From the NCBI GenBank assembly GCA_964411125.1, contig CAYPJU010000020.1, forward strand, positions 1 to 64,000: DNA of 64,000 nt, read 5' to 3'. The first letter of the stretch is position 1. Every line of letters starts with the position of its first letter. Shown piece by piece: positions 38,522 through 48,234 of this stretch. The translations under genes were made by a program, and so were the position numbers. This stretch comes from JBFIHF01 sp964411125 (GTDB lineage: Bacteria > Myxococcota_A > Bradymonadia > Bradymonadales > Bradymonadaceae). The notes below the pieces were generated by a model. That model saw only the letters and a list, made by a program, of their open reading frames with translations, did no database searches and was not told the origin of the DNA.

Positions 38522-38550
38522 AGCCTAGCACAGGTATCGGGGGGCCGCAA
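38522..38550 (-). promoter_or_regulatory. Candidate promoter of the roadblock gene
   Basis: On the minus strand TTGCGG (38550-38545), 17 bp, then TAGGCT (38527-38522), about 60 bp upstream of the ATG at 38460. The -35 hexamer and spacing match the candidate at 8907-8935. Confidence 0.4.
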
Positions 38551-38610
38551 AGTCCCAAGTGCGTGTGAAGGGGGGGCTGGCAGTGCCGGCGCTAAGTCTC
38601 CAGCGGCGGG

Positions 38611-38635
38611 GGAAAAAAACCCGATCCTCTCGGGT
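38611..38635 (-). terminator. Terminator of the TM2-like kinase gene
   Basis: On the minus strand ACCCGA pairs with TCGGGT across a 5-nt loop, followed by seven T residues. The stem begins at the stop codon (38635), so termination immediately follows translation. Confidence 0.75.
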
Positions 38636-40632
38636 CACAACATCTGTCTGAAATCCGGAAAGAACTCGAGCGGCTTCAGCGGTCGGCGCCGACGGGCGTG
38701 GATGACGAGATACATGTCGACGGTGGCGACGACCGCGAGGATGAGCCACAGGAAGAAGGCGGCGATGCCGAACTTGATCCCCAGCACCGCGATGCCCGCG
38801 ATCGATGCGATGACCAGGATCATCCCCTTCGCCATCTGGTCGAGCAAGACGTGCCCCAATCCCGGGAGGAAGACCGACGCGCCGAGCGACAGTTTCTCGT
38901 CGGCCATCATCGGCTGGCGGCCGTGCCGGGTAGGGTCGGGGCCTGGCTGTCCGGTGCGAAGACCATGCTGCGGTCCCCCGGCATGACCCTGTTGAAAGTT
39001 CGGGGGGGGCTGCTGTTGCTGCTGTGGCTGTGGGGGCTGAACGCGCCCCGAACGCGTCGAGTTGAGCGCTTCGTAATCGACCTCGAGCCCCCCTGACTCC
39101 ATCGCTGCCCCGAGCGTCGGCGAGTCCCACTCTCCGGGCTGATACCCACCGGGCTGCAGGGAGGAGCCCGACTCGAACGGGCTGTCGTCTCCCGACGTGT
39201 CGGGCGCCCCGTAGGTGCCCGAGCCGGTCGTCGGGGGCTGCGGGACCGGGGTGTGTCGTGGCGAAGAGAATTGCGAATCGGCGGGCCCCTGCCCCGCGAG
39301 TTCACGCTTCTGCACCTTTCCCGACTGCGTTCGCGGCGGCAGGGCGACGTTGGGTCGCTGCAGGTTGACCGTGTCGGGCTGCTCGTCGGTGGAGGGGAGG
39401 TTCGCCCGCAGGTCGCTCGCCAGTCTCGCTGCGAGCGAGAGCGCCTCGGCCGTCTCGGGGGGTGGGCCGTCGCCGACCGCTGGGACGGCGAGGGTGGAGG
39501 CTTTTCCGAGCGCCATGAGGTCGAGATCACCGGTCGCGGTCTCGGGCTCGAGGGCGCCGAGCGGATGCTCGCCACTCATCGACGCGTCGACGGCCGCCTG
39601 CAGGACTGCCGAATTGATCGTCTCGAAGACCGTCTCGTCGTCCTCTTCTTCTTGCGCGCCGTCGGCAGCGTCGGTGTCTTCCAAGCCGATCGGCCGTAGG
39701 TCCGCTTCTTTCACCGTCGCGTAGACGGTGTCGCCCGTCGCCCCGGGGTCGCCCGCGAAGGCCTCGAGCGCGCGCAACGCCTGAGCTGCGCTCGAGAAGC
39801 GCTCGTGGAGGTTTTTCTTCAGGAGTCGGTCGATGATGTCGCGAAGCGTCGGGTCGAGCTCGAGGTCCGCTGGGACGGTGAAAGACTCCGGCGAGATCTG
39901 CGCCTGCAGGATCTTCATCCGGTCGTTGCCGGGGATGCACTTGCGGGCGGTGAGCATCTCCAGGGCGCACAGCCCCACGGCGTAGAGGTCGGAGGGGGGG
40001 CCGAGCGTGCCGCTCTTGAGTTGTTCGGGGGACATGTAGCGTGGGGTCCCGACCAGAAGTCCCGCGGCGGTGAGGTCCATGCCGGGGGTCGCGGCTTGCT
40101 CGCCGAACATCTTCGCGATGCCGAAGTCGACGAGCTTCACGCGGTCGGGGTCGTCCTCGAACTCGTGCAGCATGATGTTGGGGGGCTTGATGTCGCGGTG
40201 CAGGATCCCGAGGGCGTGCGCGGACTGTAGCCCGATGAGAGTCTGGCGCAGGATGTGGACGACCCGATCGGGGTCGATCGGGCCGTGATCTCGGATCTCT
40301 TCGTGGAGGCTGCGCCCGTCGATGAACTCGAAGATCATGTAGTAGAGGCCGGCGGGCGACTCGCCGAACTCCCACATTCGGATCGTGTAGGGGCTGTCCA
40401 GATGTTCGAGGAGGCGTGCCTCGCGCAGAAAGCGTTCCGCGATTTCCTGGTCGTACCCGTCGGCTGCGGTGCCATCGGGGTTCTGGGGGAGCAGGGCCTT
40501 GACGGCCGCAATTCTCCCGTCGTCGTGCACCGCGCGGTACACGACGGAGAATCCACCTTCGCCGATTTCCTCCTCGATCTGCCAGCGGCCGAGGAAGCGA
40601 TCGCCGACAATGGGAAGTTGGATGCCGCTCAT
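38635..40632 (-). CDS. Ser/Thr protein kinase with C-terminal membrane helices
   Basis: 665 residues from the ATG at 40632, chosen because the kinase begins 10 residues later (GRWQIEEEIGEGGFSVVY); upstream ATG/GTG codons are possible. Kinase motifs: AVKAL lysine, HRDIKPPN catalytic loop, DFGIA, YMSPEQ. A long Pro/Gln/Ser/Thr-rich region (about 285-560) follows. The C-terminus has three helices (SLGASVFLPGLGHVLL and following) that resemble small TM2-like integral domains. The kinase is therefore anchored at the opposite end from the usual single mid-protein helix. A terminator overlaps its stop. Confidence 0.85.
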   Translation of the reverse strand: MSGIQLPIVGDRFLGRWQIEEEIGEGGFSVVYRAVHDDGRIAAVKALLPQNPDGTAADGYDQEIAERFLREARLLEHLDSPYTIRMWEFGESPAGLYYMIFEFIDGRSLHEEIRDHGPIDPDRVVHILRQTLIGLQSAHALGILHRDIKPPNIMLHEFEDDPDRVKLVDFGIAKMFGEQAATPGMDLTAAGLLVGTPRYMSPEQLKSGTLGPPSDLYAVGLCALEMLTARKCIPGNDRMKILQAQISPESFTVPADLELDPTLRDIIDRLLKKNLHERFSSAAQALRALEAFAGDPGATGDTVYATVKEADLRPIGLEDTDAADGAQEEEDDETVFETINSAVLQAAVDASMSGEHPLGALEPETATGDLDLMALGKASTLAVPAVGDGPPPETAEALSLAARLASDLRANLPSTDEQPDTVNLQRPNVALPPRTQSGKVQKRELAGQGPADSQFSSPRHTPVPQPPTTGSGTYGAPDTSGDDSPFESGSSLQPGGYQPGEWDSPTLGAAMESGGLEVDYEALNSTRSGRVQPPQPQQQQQPPPNFQQGHAGGPQHGLRTGQPGPDPTRHGRQPMMADEKLSLGASVFLPGLGHVLLDQMAKGMILVIASIAGIAVLGIKFGIAAFFLWLILAVVATVDMYLVIHARRRRPLKPLEFFPDFRQML

Positions 40633-40756
40633 CGTCGCTCGTGATCGAGTCGGGCTAAGTGTGCGGGAAAGAGCGGCCATCGGCAAGCATTCCCCTTTCG
40701 TCTCGCCGCTCCCGACCACGCTTTCGCGGTGCCGTTGGACCGGCTATCCTCGGTCG

Positions 40757-42421
40757 ATGCGAAGAATCTCGGCGCTTCTGGTTCTCTTTTCGTTCGGCTG
40801 TATCTACGAGTCTGCGCACCAGGTGGAGTGCAGCGAGGAGGGGGCCCGGCTCGACGGTCGCATCTGCAGCGGAGGAATCTGGGTCGCCGATGGTCCCGTC
40901 GGGGCAGACGGTGGCACGGGGGACGCGCGCGGCGGGGGTGGCGGTGCCGACCTGGGACTGCCGGACGCAGGCGCCCCAGATGGGGCGTTCGATCTCGGGA
41001 GCGGTGGCGACCTCGGAGAGGACGCGAGCATTGCAGATGCCGGGGTCGATGCTTCGGTGGAGATGGGAACGGACGGCGGGATCGACGCGGGCACGGACGG
41101 CGGGACGGACGCGGGGATGGACAGTGGCAGCGATGTCGGCATGGATGGTGGTGATGCGGACATGGGGGGCGGCGACGCGGACATGTGCGTCCCCGAGAGC
41201 GCTGCCGACCTGTGCGCGAGGCTCGGCTACGAATGCGGCGCGGTCGACGAGACCGACAACTGTTTCGCGCTCCGCTCGGTCGACTGCGGCGCGTGCGGGG
41301 CCGATGCGTTCTGCCGCGGCGACTACACGTGCGAGTGCGATGCCGGTTTCGTCGGGGATGGGTTCACCTGCACGCCGACGCCGCTGGCGCTGTCGGTGCA
41401 GACCGTGACGGTCACGCTCGACGCCCTGGAAGGGAGCGACACGGCGACGCTCCCGACGCCCCTGACGAACCCCGCGCAGGCGGTGCCTTTCGCGACATGG
41501 CGGCTCGCCGGTACCGGGCCGGAGATCTCGGAGCTGACGATCGACGTGACGATCGACGACGCGAATACGATCACCGTCCGCCGGCGTCGAAACGATCTCG
41601 ATGGAGCGGGGGTCGCCGTCGTGACGATCGTCGAGTTCGACCCCGCCCACGCAAAGGTCCAGAGCGGAGCCTACACGTTCGGCGGAACCTCGCACGCCGA
41701 GCCGATCACGGCCGTGGACCGGGCGAAATCGTTCGTCGTCTTCTATGCGCTGAACGACAGCTTCACGAGCTGGCGCAAAGACGCTCTGATGGTCGCGGGG
41801 GACCTCGCTCCTTCGGGGGCCGCGGTAGCTTTCCAGCGAGACGACGACACCGCGGACATCGAGGGGACGTACTACGTGGTCGAAGCGACCGGCAGCGCCT
41901 TCGCCGTTCGCCGCACGAACGGCTCGATCGCGCAGGGCTCTACCCAGACCGACCTCGGGGTCCCGCCGTCGTCCGCGTCATCGTCCGGGAGCCTGCTGCT
42001 CTATGCGCACTCGGCCTCGCACGGCGACGATACGCCGAGCCGTACGATGGTTGGATGCGAGCTCGAATCGGCCACGAACGTGCGCTGCGCCCGCCGCTCG
42101 AACGACAGCTCGATCCCGGAGATTCGCGCCCAGATCGTCGACTTCGCGTCTTCGGTGTCGGTCTACCGCGGGAGCGCGGCGTTCGGCGACGGGGTCGACG
42201 CCGACAACGCTTCGATCGGGCAGACCGTCGGTGCTCGCGCGATGGCGTTCGGCGGGCACCTCGGCGCCGCGGGCGCCTGCGAGTCGGACTCCTCGTCAGA
42301 CTTCGATTCCGAAGGGGCGTTCTTCACGCAGGAGATCGTCAACGGCGGCACCGAAGTCCGGCTCGAGCGGGACGAGGACGGCGGCGCCTCCACCGTATAC
42401 TGGCAGGTCGTCGGCTGGTGA
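40757..42421 (+). CDS. Lipoprotein with Asp/Gly linker, EGF-like module and repeated beta domain
   Basis: 554 residues from the ATG at 40757 (the frame is open earlier, but the lipoprotein signal starts here). The lipobox gives Cys15 (LFSFGC). Residues about 50-135 are an Asp/Gly-rich linker with DAGTDGGTDAGMD-type repeats. An EGF-like Cys-rich module follows (about 140-215, ending in CECDAGFVGDGFTC). The last 340 residues contain four degenerate beta units of roughly 75-90 residues. Their ends align as VVTIVEF, YYVVEA, IVDFAS and WQVVGW. I do not recognise this repeat. It transcribes divergently from the TM2-like kinase across 124 bp. Confidence 0.75.
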   Translation: MRRISALLVLFSFGCIYESAHQVECSEEGARLDGRICSGGIWVADGPVGADGGTGDARGGGGGADLGLPDAGAPDGAFDLGSGGDLGEDASIADAGVDASVEMGTDGGIDAGTDGGTDAGMDSGSDVGMDGGDADMGGGDADMCVPESAADLCARLGYECGAVDETDNCFALRSVDCGACGADAFCRGDYTCECDAGFVGDGFTCTPTPLALSVQTVTVTLDALEGSDTATLPTPLTNPAQAVPFATWRLAGTGPEISELTIDVTIDDANTITVRRRRNDLDGAGVAVVTIVEFDPAHAKVQSGAYTFGGTSHAEPITAVDRAKSFVVFYALNDSFTSWRKDALMVAGDLAPSGAAVAFQRDDDTADIEGTYYVVEATGSAFAVRRTNGSIAQGSTQTDLGVPPSSASSSGSLLLYAHSASHGDDTPSRTMVGCELESATNVRCARRSNDSSIPEIRAQIVDFASSVSVYRGSAAFGDGVDADNASIGQTVGARAMAFGGHLGAAGACESDSSSDFDSEGAFFTQEIVNGGTEVRLERDEDGGASTVYWQVVGW

Positions 42422-42502
42422 CGCGGCATCGTGGAGGAGGTTCGACGCAGGGTTCGTCGATGCCTCGTCCGTGAGGCGCGACGCGTTTAGTTGGCCAGCT
42501 TT

Positions 42503-44434
42503 CTAGCTACGGTCGAGGGTCGCGGCGATCGCGAAGCCGAAGCACCCGACGGCCCCCGAAAGAGCGAAGAGCTCCGGCGCCCACATCGGATTGAGCGCCG
42601 TGAGGATCGAGCCCCCGAAGAAGGCGAGGGACGGGATGATCATCCACCGGTAGAAGATGACCGTCATCATGGACGCTCCGAGCGAGAAGACGAGGAGCTC
42701 CGCCGCGATCGCCGGGCCGAAGTCGGTCCCCGCCATCAGCGCGTAGACGCGGATCATCAGCCCATACAGCCACATCAACCAGATCGAGACGAGGAGAAGG
42801 CGGTTGGCGCTGTTGGCGCGGAACGTCTTCCATCCGTACACCGTGATGCCGAGGATCACCGGGAAGAACGCCAGAGAGGCGCTCATGTAGTAGGTCACGC
42901 CGATCTCGCCGCCCATCTCGCGGATCATCATCGGGATCGCCGCGACCCCGAGGAATGCCGCTCCGACGATCCCCAGCAGGCCGGCCTTCTCTCTCAGGCC
43001 GACGGAGGCGTCGAACTCACGTGCGACGCCCCGCAGTTCGACGAGCTCTCGGGCGCGCTCCGCCTCCGCGCGTTCGACCTCGGCGATCCTTCGGTCGAGC
43101 GCTGCATCGGGTGCGGGGAGCTCTGCGACGAGGGCTCTGGCGCTCTGGTAGTTTCCGTCGGCGAGCTCGAACTCGATCATGGCGCGAAGCGTCCACTCCA
43201 GGCCTCGCTTCGCCTCCACGTTGTCCTGCCACACCTTGAGCGCTTGCATGAAGCCGAAGCGGGCCTCTCCGAAGCGTCGGTAGATCGCGATCCGATCCTC
43301 ACCGTCGGTGAGCGCCTCGGACATTTTTGCCGCGCTCTCACCCGCCTCCTGCGTCAGGGTGTGGGAGGCTCGGTGGCCACGGAACTCCTCGATCGCGTCG
43401 ATGAAGTCGAACGCCGAGGGATAGCGGTCTGCCGGGTCGCGCGCCGTGGCGCGCGCGATGATCTCTCGCAACTCGGACGGAACACTCTCCTCGAAGACGA
43501 AAGCGCCCCCTTCGTACGACGAACGCAACAGCTCGAAGAGAGTACGACCTCGGTGCGGAGCCCGTCCCGTCACGCAGTGATAGAGCACGGCGCCGAGCAG
43601 ATAGATGTCGGTGAAGGCGCCGATCTTCGAGCCGTCGGCGAGCGTCATCTCGGGGGCGATGTAGGCCGGGGTGCCGCAGACGTGGTTCGCGTCGATCGAC
43701 CGTGGGAGATGCGGCGAGTCGAACCCCGGCAGCGACACGGCGAGGCCCCAGTCGAGGAGATAGACCTCGCCGAACGAGCCGATCATCACGTTCTCGGGCT
43801 TGATGTCGCGGTGCAGGATCCCGCGGCTGTGGGCATAGGCGACCGCCTGGGCCACCCGCACCAGAACGTCGAGGTGGAAATCGAGAGGATGTGCGCTCGC
43901 GAGGAGCCTTCGCATCCCATGCGACTGCAGACCGTCTCGGTCCGCCGACAACGACGCCAACTCGTCGATCGTCGCCGCCTCGACGAACGCTTCCCACGGC
44001 GTCCCCTCGATGCGCTTCATCACGATGATCGGCTTCTCGTCGACGTCGCGGCCAATGATGTGGACCGGCACGACGTTGGGGTGCTCGATCATCCCCATGA
44101 CGCGTGCCTCTTGCAGCAGAGCGTCTTCGACCGAGCGGCTCGTCCGGTCGGGGAGCACGGTCTTGATCGCGACTTCGCGGCCCAGCGCGCGCTGTTCCGC
44201 GAGCTGTACGAGCCCCATCCCCCCGCGGCCGAGCTCCTGCCGGACGCTGAAATGAGACTCGTGGGTCTGATTGGGCAGGTGGTCGACGCGCAGGATGGGG
44301 AGGATGTCGCGGATCGTCTCGGTGGTGCCGACTTCGATCGCGAGGGTCGCCCCCGGGTCGGGCGCGACGGTAGCCTCGAGCCCCGACATTCCCATCGTCT
44401 TCCAGACGGCTTCGTATTCGGGGGTCTCGGCCAT
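42503..44434 (-). CDS. Ser/Thr protein kinase with polytopic C-terminal membrane domain
   Basis: 643 residues from the ATG at 44434. Kinase domain about 60-335 (GRGGMGLVQ, AIKTVL, HRDIKPEN, LLDWGLA in place of DFG, YIAPEM). The activation motif has Trp for Phe, a tolerated variant in bacterial kinases. A helical stretch follows, then about six membrane helices (about 470-640) ending the protein. A polytopic output or sensor end is unusual; most kinases in this window have one helix. It starts 4 bp after the stop of the Ca/Na exchanger gene, so it is almost certainly translated with it and may regulate it. Confidence 0.85.
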   Translation of the reverse strand: MAETPEYEAVWKTMGMSGLEATVAPDPGATLAIEVGTTETIRDILPILRVDHLPNQTHESHFSVRQELGRGGMGLVQLAEQRALGREVAIKTVLPDRTSRSVEDALLQEARVMGMIEHPNVVPVHIIGRDVDEKPIIVMKRIEGTPWEAFVEAATIDELASLSADRDGLQSHGMRRLLASAHPLDFHLDVLVRVAQAVAYAHSRGILHRDIKPENVMIGSFGEVYLLDWGLAVSLPGFDSPHLPRSIDANHVCGTPAYIAPEMTLADGSKIGAFTDIYLLGAVLYHCVTGRAPHRGRTLFELLRSSYEGGAFVFEESVPSELREIIARATARDPADRYPSAFDFIDAIEEFRGHRASHTLTQEAGESAAKMSEALTDGEDRIAIYRRFGEARFGFMQALKVWQDNVEAKRGLEWTLRAMIEFELADGNYQSARALVAELPAPDAALDRRIAEVERAEAERARELVELRGVAREFDASVGLREKAGLLGIVGAAFLGVAAIPMMIREMGGEIGVTYYMSASLAFFPVILGITVYGWKTFRANSANRLLLVSIWLMWLYGLMIRVYALMAGTDFGPAIAAELLVFSLGASMMTVIFYRWMIIPSLAFFGGSILTALNPMWAPELFALSGAVGCFGFAIAATLDRS

Positions 44435-44438
44435 CGTG

Positions 44439-45398
44439 CTACCTGAGGAAGAGCCAGGCCATGTAGCTGAAGTAGATACCGAGGAGGAGGACGCCTTCGC
44501 CACGTCCCACGGTGCTGCGGGTCCACATCAGCGGCCAGCACAAGAGCGTCACGGCCGCCATCACCCACAGGTCCCACTCGATCGCCGCGTCACCGACCGC
44601 GATCGAGGCGATCGCGGAGACCGCTCCCAGGACGAGGAGCGAGTTGAAGACGTTGGACCCGATGACGTTGCCGACCGAAATGTCGGACTCCCCCTTGGCC
44701 GCTGCGACGGTCGACGTCGCGAGCTCCGGGAGGCTGGTACCAATCGCCACGATCGAAATGCCGATGATGAGCGGCGGTACGCCCAGCATCGTCGCGATCG
44801 AGACGGCCGAGTCGACCATCAAGTACGCGCCGCCGGTCAGGCCGACGATCCCCACCACGATCATCATCAGGTCTTTGGGGACAGAACCACCGTCGCCGGC
44901 GACCTCCGCGACCTCGTCAGCGACGCCCGAAGTGCCGTTCTCCTGCATCTCCATGCGGGCGATGATGAACATGTAGATGAGATAGAGCGCCATCAGGACG
45001 AGCAGGATGCCGCCGTCGAAGCGCGACAGGACCCCGTCGTGGGCGACCGCGATGAGAACCATCGTCGCGAACACCATCACGGGATACTCGCGTTTGATGA
45101 TGTTCGCATGGATCTCGATCGGACGGATCACCGCCGCGGTCCCGATGATCAGGGCGAGGTTCGCGATGTTCGAGCCGATGATGTTGCCGACGGAGATGTC
45201 GTCGCTGTCGGTATAGACGGCGGCGAGGCTCACGACGAGCTCCGGGGCGCTGGTGCCGAATGCGACCACCGTGCACCCCACGACGAGCGGCGTGATCCCG
45301 AACCCGAGCGCGATGCGGCTCGCGCCGGCGACGAGCCATTCGGCTCCGTAGTAGAGGAGAACGAGTCCGATGAGGAATGTTACGGCGTCAAACAGCAT
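44439..45398 (-). CDS. Calcium/sodium exchanger, CaCA family
   Basis: 319 residues from the ATG at 45398. It has two inverted alpha-repeats with the ion-binding motifs GTSAPELVVSL (repeat 1) and GTSLPELATST (repeat 2), each followed by a DISVGNIIGSN / DISVGNVIGSN block. About ten membrane helices, as in YrbG-type exchangers. A hydrophilic loop between the halves is short. It exports Ca2+ or exchanges K+/Na+ using an ion gradient. It is coupled to a downstream kinase gene (4-bp gap), which suggests kinase control of ion flux. Confidence 0.9.
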   Translation of the reverse strand: MLFDAVTFLIGLVLLYYGAEWLVAGASRIALGFGITPLVVGCTVVAFGTSAPELVVSLAAVYTDSDDISVGNIIGSNIANLALIIGTAAVIRPIEIHANIIKREYPVMVFATMVLIAVAHDGVLSRFDGGILLVLMALYLIYMFIIARMEMQENGTSGVADEVAEVAGDGGSVPKDLMMIVVGIVGLTGGAYLMVDSAVSIATMLGVPPLIIGISIVAIGTSLPELATSTVAAAKGESDISVGNVIGSNVFNSLLVLGAVSAIASIAVGDAAIEWDLWVMAAVTLLCWPLMWTRSTVGRGEGVLLLGIYFSYMAWLFLR

Positions 45399-45509
45399 GC
45401 CCGTCCGGCGAGATGAAGTGGCCACCCGTTGTAGTGGCAGGGGCCCAATCGGTCAATTTCAGCAGCGGGGGCCGCGCAGCTCGCCCTCGTCGTGGGCCGA
45501 GGTGCCCGC

Positions 45510-46178
45510 TTACTTCGCGGAGTGCTCGGCCGGCTGGGCGACGTCCGAGTCCGCGGTGTCTTCGTCCACCGTCAGGCCGCCGAAGACGACCTCGTCGGAG
45601 ATCCCGAGCTCGGTGTCGTCGCCGAGGGCGACTTCGTGGCCCATGGTGGCGCGCTGACGGTTGATGGTGTCGGCGAGGACGACGGGATGATTCGAGGCGA
45701 TGACGACCTTCTTCAGACGCCCGTTCGGCTTCGAGCGATAGTGGATCCGCACCGCTTTCCCTTCGTCGCCCACCATGTTGTAGGCCCACGACTGGTCCAG
45801 GATCGAGTAGCGAATCCCGTACCCGCCGTAGTGCCAGATGTTGTATCTGACCGCCTCGCAGTGCTCGATTCCCTCGATCGGAATCGTCGGTCCGAACGGA
45901 CCCGACTGCACCTGGACGTCGTTTCGAGTCACGGTGACCCGCAGCGAGGTGACGAGCGCGAGGACCATCGTGGCGAAGAGGACGGCCAGCACCGGGCCGA
46001 TCGCGGCGACGAGCGAGCCGGCGGAGAAGACGGCGCTCACGAGCGCGAAGAGCATCAGGAGCGCCATGAGCCCCACGATCCACTTCGACATCGTCATCTT
46101 GTCGCGGTGGAGAACCTCGTCGGCCTCCCCCATGTAACCCGCCTCGTAGGCATCGGGCTCGCGGCGAAGGTCGCTCAT
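45510..46178 (-). CDS. Two-helix membrane protein with PH-like domain
   Basis: 222 residues from the ATG at 46178. Two transmembrane helices (about 30-72) are followed by a soluble segment with the IEGIEHCEAVRYN..YGGYGIRYS pattern of bacterial PH-like membrane proteins (YdbT/DUF3093-like). The C-terminal 40 residues are acidic. Function unknown. It starts 4 bp after the stop of the vWA-like lipoprotein gene, and the exchanger gene follows after 111 bp on the same strand. Confidence 0.6.
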   Translation of the reverse strand: MSDLRREPDAYEAGYMGEADEVLHRDKMTMSKWIVGLMALLMLFALVSAVFSAGSLVAAIGPVLAVLFATMVLALVTSLRVTVTRNDVQVQSGPFGPTIPIEGIEHCEAVRYNIWHYGGYGIRYSILDQSWAYNMVGDEGKAVRIHYRSKPNGRLKKVVIASNHPVVLADTINRQRATMGHEVALGDDTELGISDEVVFGGLTVDEDTADSDVAQPAEHSAK

Positions 46179-46182
46179 GTGC

Positions 46183-48081
46183 TCATTTTCCCATGCGGAG
46201 GATCGCGCGATTGTCGACGTCGACCGAGTCGAGCGGCCCGGTGAGGACCGCGCCCAGGTCGCTGACACCGAGTGCGCCGAGGAAGACGCCCGAGAGGTTG
46301 TAGTAGCCGTCGGGGAAATCGTTCGATTCGAGCGCGGCGAAGTCCGCCTCGATCGAGAACTGTCCGTTCACCGTGCTGGCGAGCGCGCCGAAGTATGGGC
46401 GGAGCTGCTCGGGACGTCGAACGTACATGTAGTTTCCGCCCGTCTGGCAGGCGAGGTCGGCGAGCTCGTCGATCGGGCCGAGGTAGCCCTCGGCGTCGTA
46501 CTCCGGCAGGCAGAACTGGTTCGAGGTCTCGGTCACGGTTCCGCCTGCCGCTTCGGCGTAGACGGTGGCGGCGCGGCACGTCTCGTGCGACTGGCAGTTG
46601 CCGTCGTTGGCACACGCCGGCGCCGACGCGCACGACGCGTCGCCCTGACAGTTGTCGTTGCCCGCCCAGTAGGTCGGGAGGTCGCGGATGAGGCTCGGGT
46701 CCGTCTGGGCGTCGAGGTGAACGATGTAGATGCGTAGCCCCACCTGTTTCGCCGCGTCCACGACCATGTCGAACGTCGCCTCGGGATCCCACACTTCGTT
46801 GGGGCCGTCGGTGAAGACGTAGAGGAACTTCTCGTGACCCTCGTAGCCGTCGATCCCGAAGTCCTTGTCGATCATGGCGAGGATCGACTGGTAGAGGTTC
46901 GCCGGCTTGGGGACCGGGTTGGGCATCGCGTCGATGAGCGCGGTGCCCGACGACAGGTCGGTGGTGAAGTGATCGGTCAGCTCGCGCTCGTTGATGAGGG
47001 GCCGCGCCTCGGCGGAGACCTGACCCGCATACCACCACACGGTGACGGCGGTGTTCGACCCGTCGGCGACCGAGGCGAGGTTGAGGAGAAACGTCTGCGC
47101 CGCCTCGCGGTGCTTCCGCAGCGGATCGGAAGCGCGGGCCGGGTCGGTCAGCAGGTCCTTCTCGCCGGTCTCGTCGAAGAGGCCGCCGCTCGCCGTGGGG
47201 AGGCGCCCTTCGAGGAGCGCGGTATTCTCGATGAGGAGCCCGACGAGCTGCTGCTGTTCGTCGTTCACGCCCGGCTCGACGTCCATGCGCACGGTCTGGG
47301 GGACGAACGTGACGGGGCTCTGCCGCGTGCATTGCAGCGGCGCCCCGGGGAGCCCCGCGCTCGCGCACTTGAAGTCGCCCGAGCAGTCCGCGTCGCTCGA
47401 GCAGACCTCGTCGGTGAGGACCGAGACGCGCGGACGACGGACGATCAACGTCCCCGAATCGAGGGTGAGCCCCGGTTGAACGGGAACGCCGTTGATGAGG
47501 TCACCGGCTACGAGGGGGATGACGTCGGTGGTCGGGAACATGAAGGGGATGCGCTGCCGGGGGCCCGGATCTTCGCAATCGACCGGGACGGGAGGCAACA
47601 CCTGAATGCTGACGGGGGTGCGCTCGACCCCCTGGTAGGGCGGCGTGCAGCCGCCGTCGTCCCCGATCCAGAACCAGCATTCGTCGCGGTCCTCCGGGTC
47701 GCACTGCGCGTAGTCGGCGAAGCACGTCTCGAAGGCGCCGACGGTCGCGCATGCCTGAACCTCGGCGAGCTTCGCGCTGCAAGTGCCGGCGTTGGGGACC
47801 TGACGAATCTCCGAACCACTGCACTCCACCTCCTGGGCGCCGCCGGCGGCGGTGACCGCCTCTTCGCAGAGCGCGAAGCGCTGCGCGTCGGAGAGGTCCA
47901 CGATGGCGGTTTCGTCGGTGATCTCCTCCACCCCGGGATCGGCGTCGGGGGTCGCGTCGGTCATCCCCATGTCGGGTTGGGGTCCGTTGTTGCTCGCGCC
48001 GTTGTTGGGGGCACCGTTGTTCTTCGGGCCGCAGGCGATTGCGAGCGAGAGGGCGGAGAGTAGGACGAGTTTTCGAGGCAT
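46183..48081 (-). CDS. vWA-like lipoprotein
   Basis: 632 residues from the ATG at 48081. The lipobox gives Cys17 (LAIAC), followed by an NNG-rich linker. About residues 235-480 resemble a von Willebrand A fold: the core strand TAVTVWWYAG, a DLSSGTALIDAM region where the MIDAS Thr is expected, and FLYVFTDGPNE supplying the late Asp. The first MIDAS motif (DxSxS) is not recognisable (DVEPGVNDE), so metal binding may be altered. Several Cys-rich stretches suggest disulfides. Role unknown; an envelope binding protein is likely. Confidence 0.7.
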   Translation of the reverse strand: MPRKLVLLSALSLAIACGPKNNGAPNNGASNNGPQPDMGMTDATPDADPGVEEITDETAIVDLSDAQRFALCEEAVTAAGGAQEVECSGSEIRQVPNAGTCSAKLAEVQACATVGAFETCFADYAQCDPEDRDECWFWIGDDGGCTPPYQGVERTPVSIQVLPPVPVDCEDPGPRQRIPFMFPTTDVIPLVAGDLINGVPVQPGLTLDSGTLIVRRPRVSVLTDEVCSSDADCSGDFKCASAGLPGAPLQCTRQSPVTFVPQTVRMDVEPGVNDEQQQLVGLLIENTALLEGRLPTASGGLFDETGEKDLLTDPARASDPLRKHREAAQTFLLNLASVADGSNTAVTVWWYAGQVSAEARPLINERELTDHFTTDLSSGTALIDAMPNPVPKPANLYQSILAMIDKDFGIDGYEGHEKFLYVFTDGPNEVWDPEATFDMVVDAAKQVGLRIYIVHLDAQTDPSLIRDLPTYWAGNDNCQGDASCASAPACANDGNCQSHETCRAATVYAEAAGGTVTETSNQFCLPEYDAEGYLGPIDELADLACQTGGNYMYVRRPEQLRPYFGALASTVNGQFSIEADFAALESNDFPDGYYNLSGVFLGALGVSDLGAVLTGPLDSVDVDNRAILRMGK

Positions 48082-48234
48082 GTCGCGCTCCGGCGCAGGT
48101 TCAGGTGGCGGAGGATACCCATCCGGTTCGCCCACTACAACCGCTGCACGCGATCGGCGCACTCCCCTGAGGGCTGCGTCGACGCGGGGTGGGCGGGAGG
48201 GGCCCGTCGGCCTCGCCCAGAGCCACAGGGAGGG

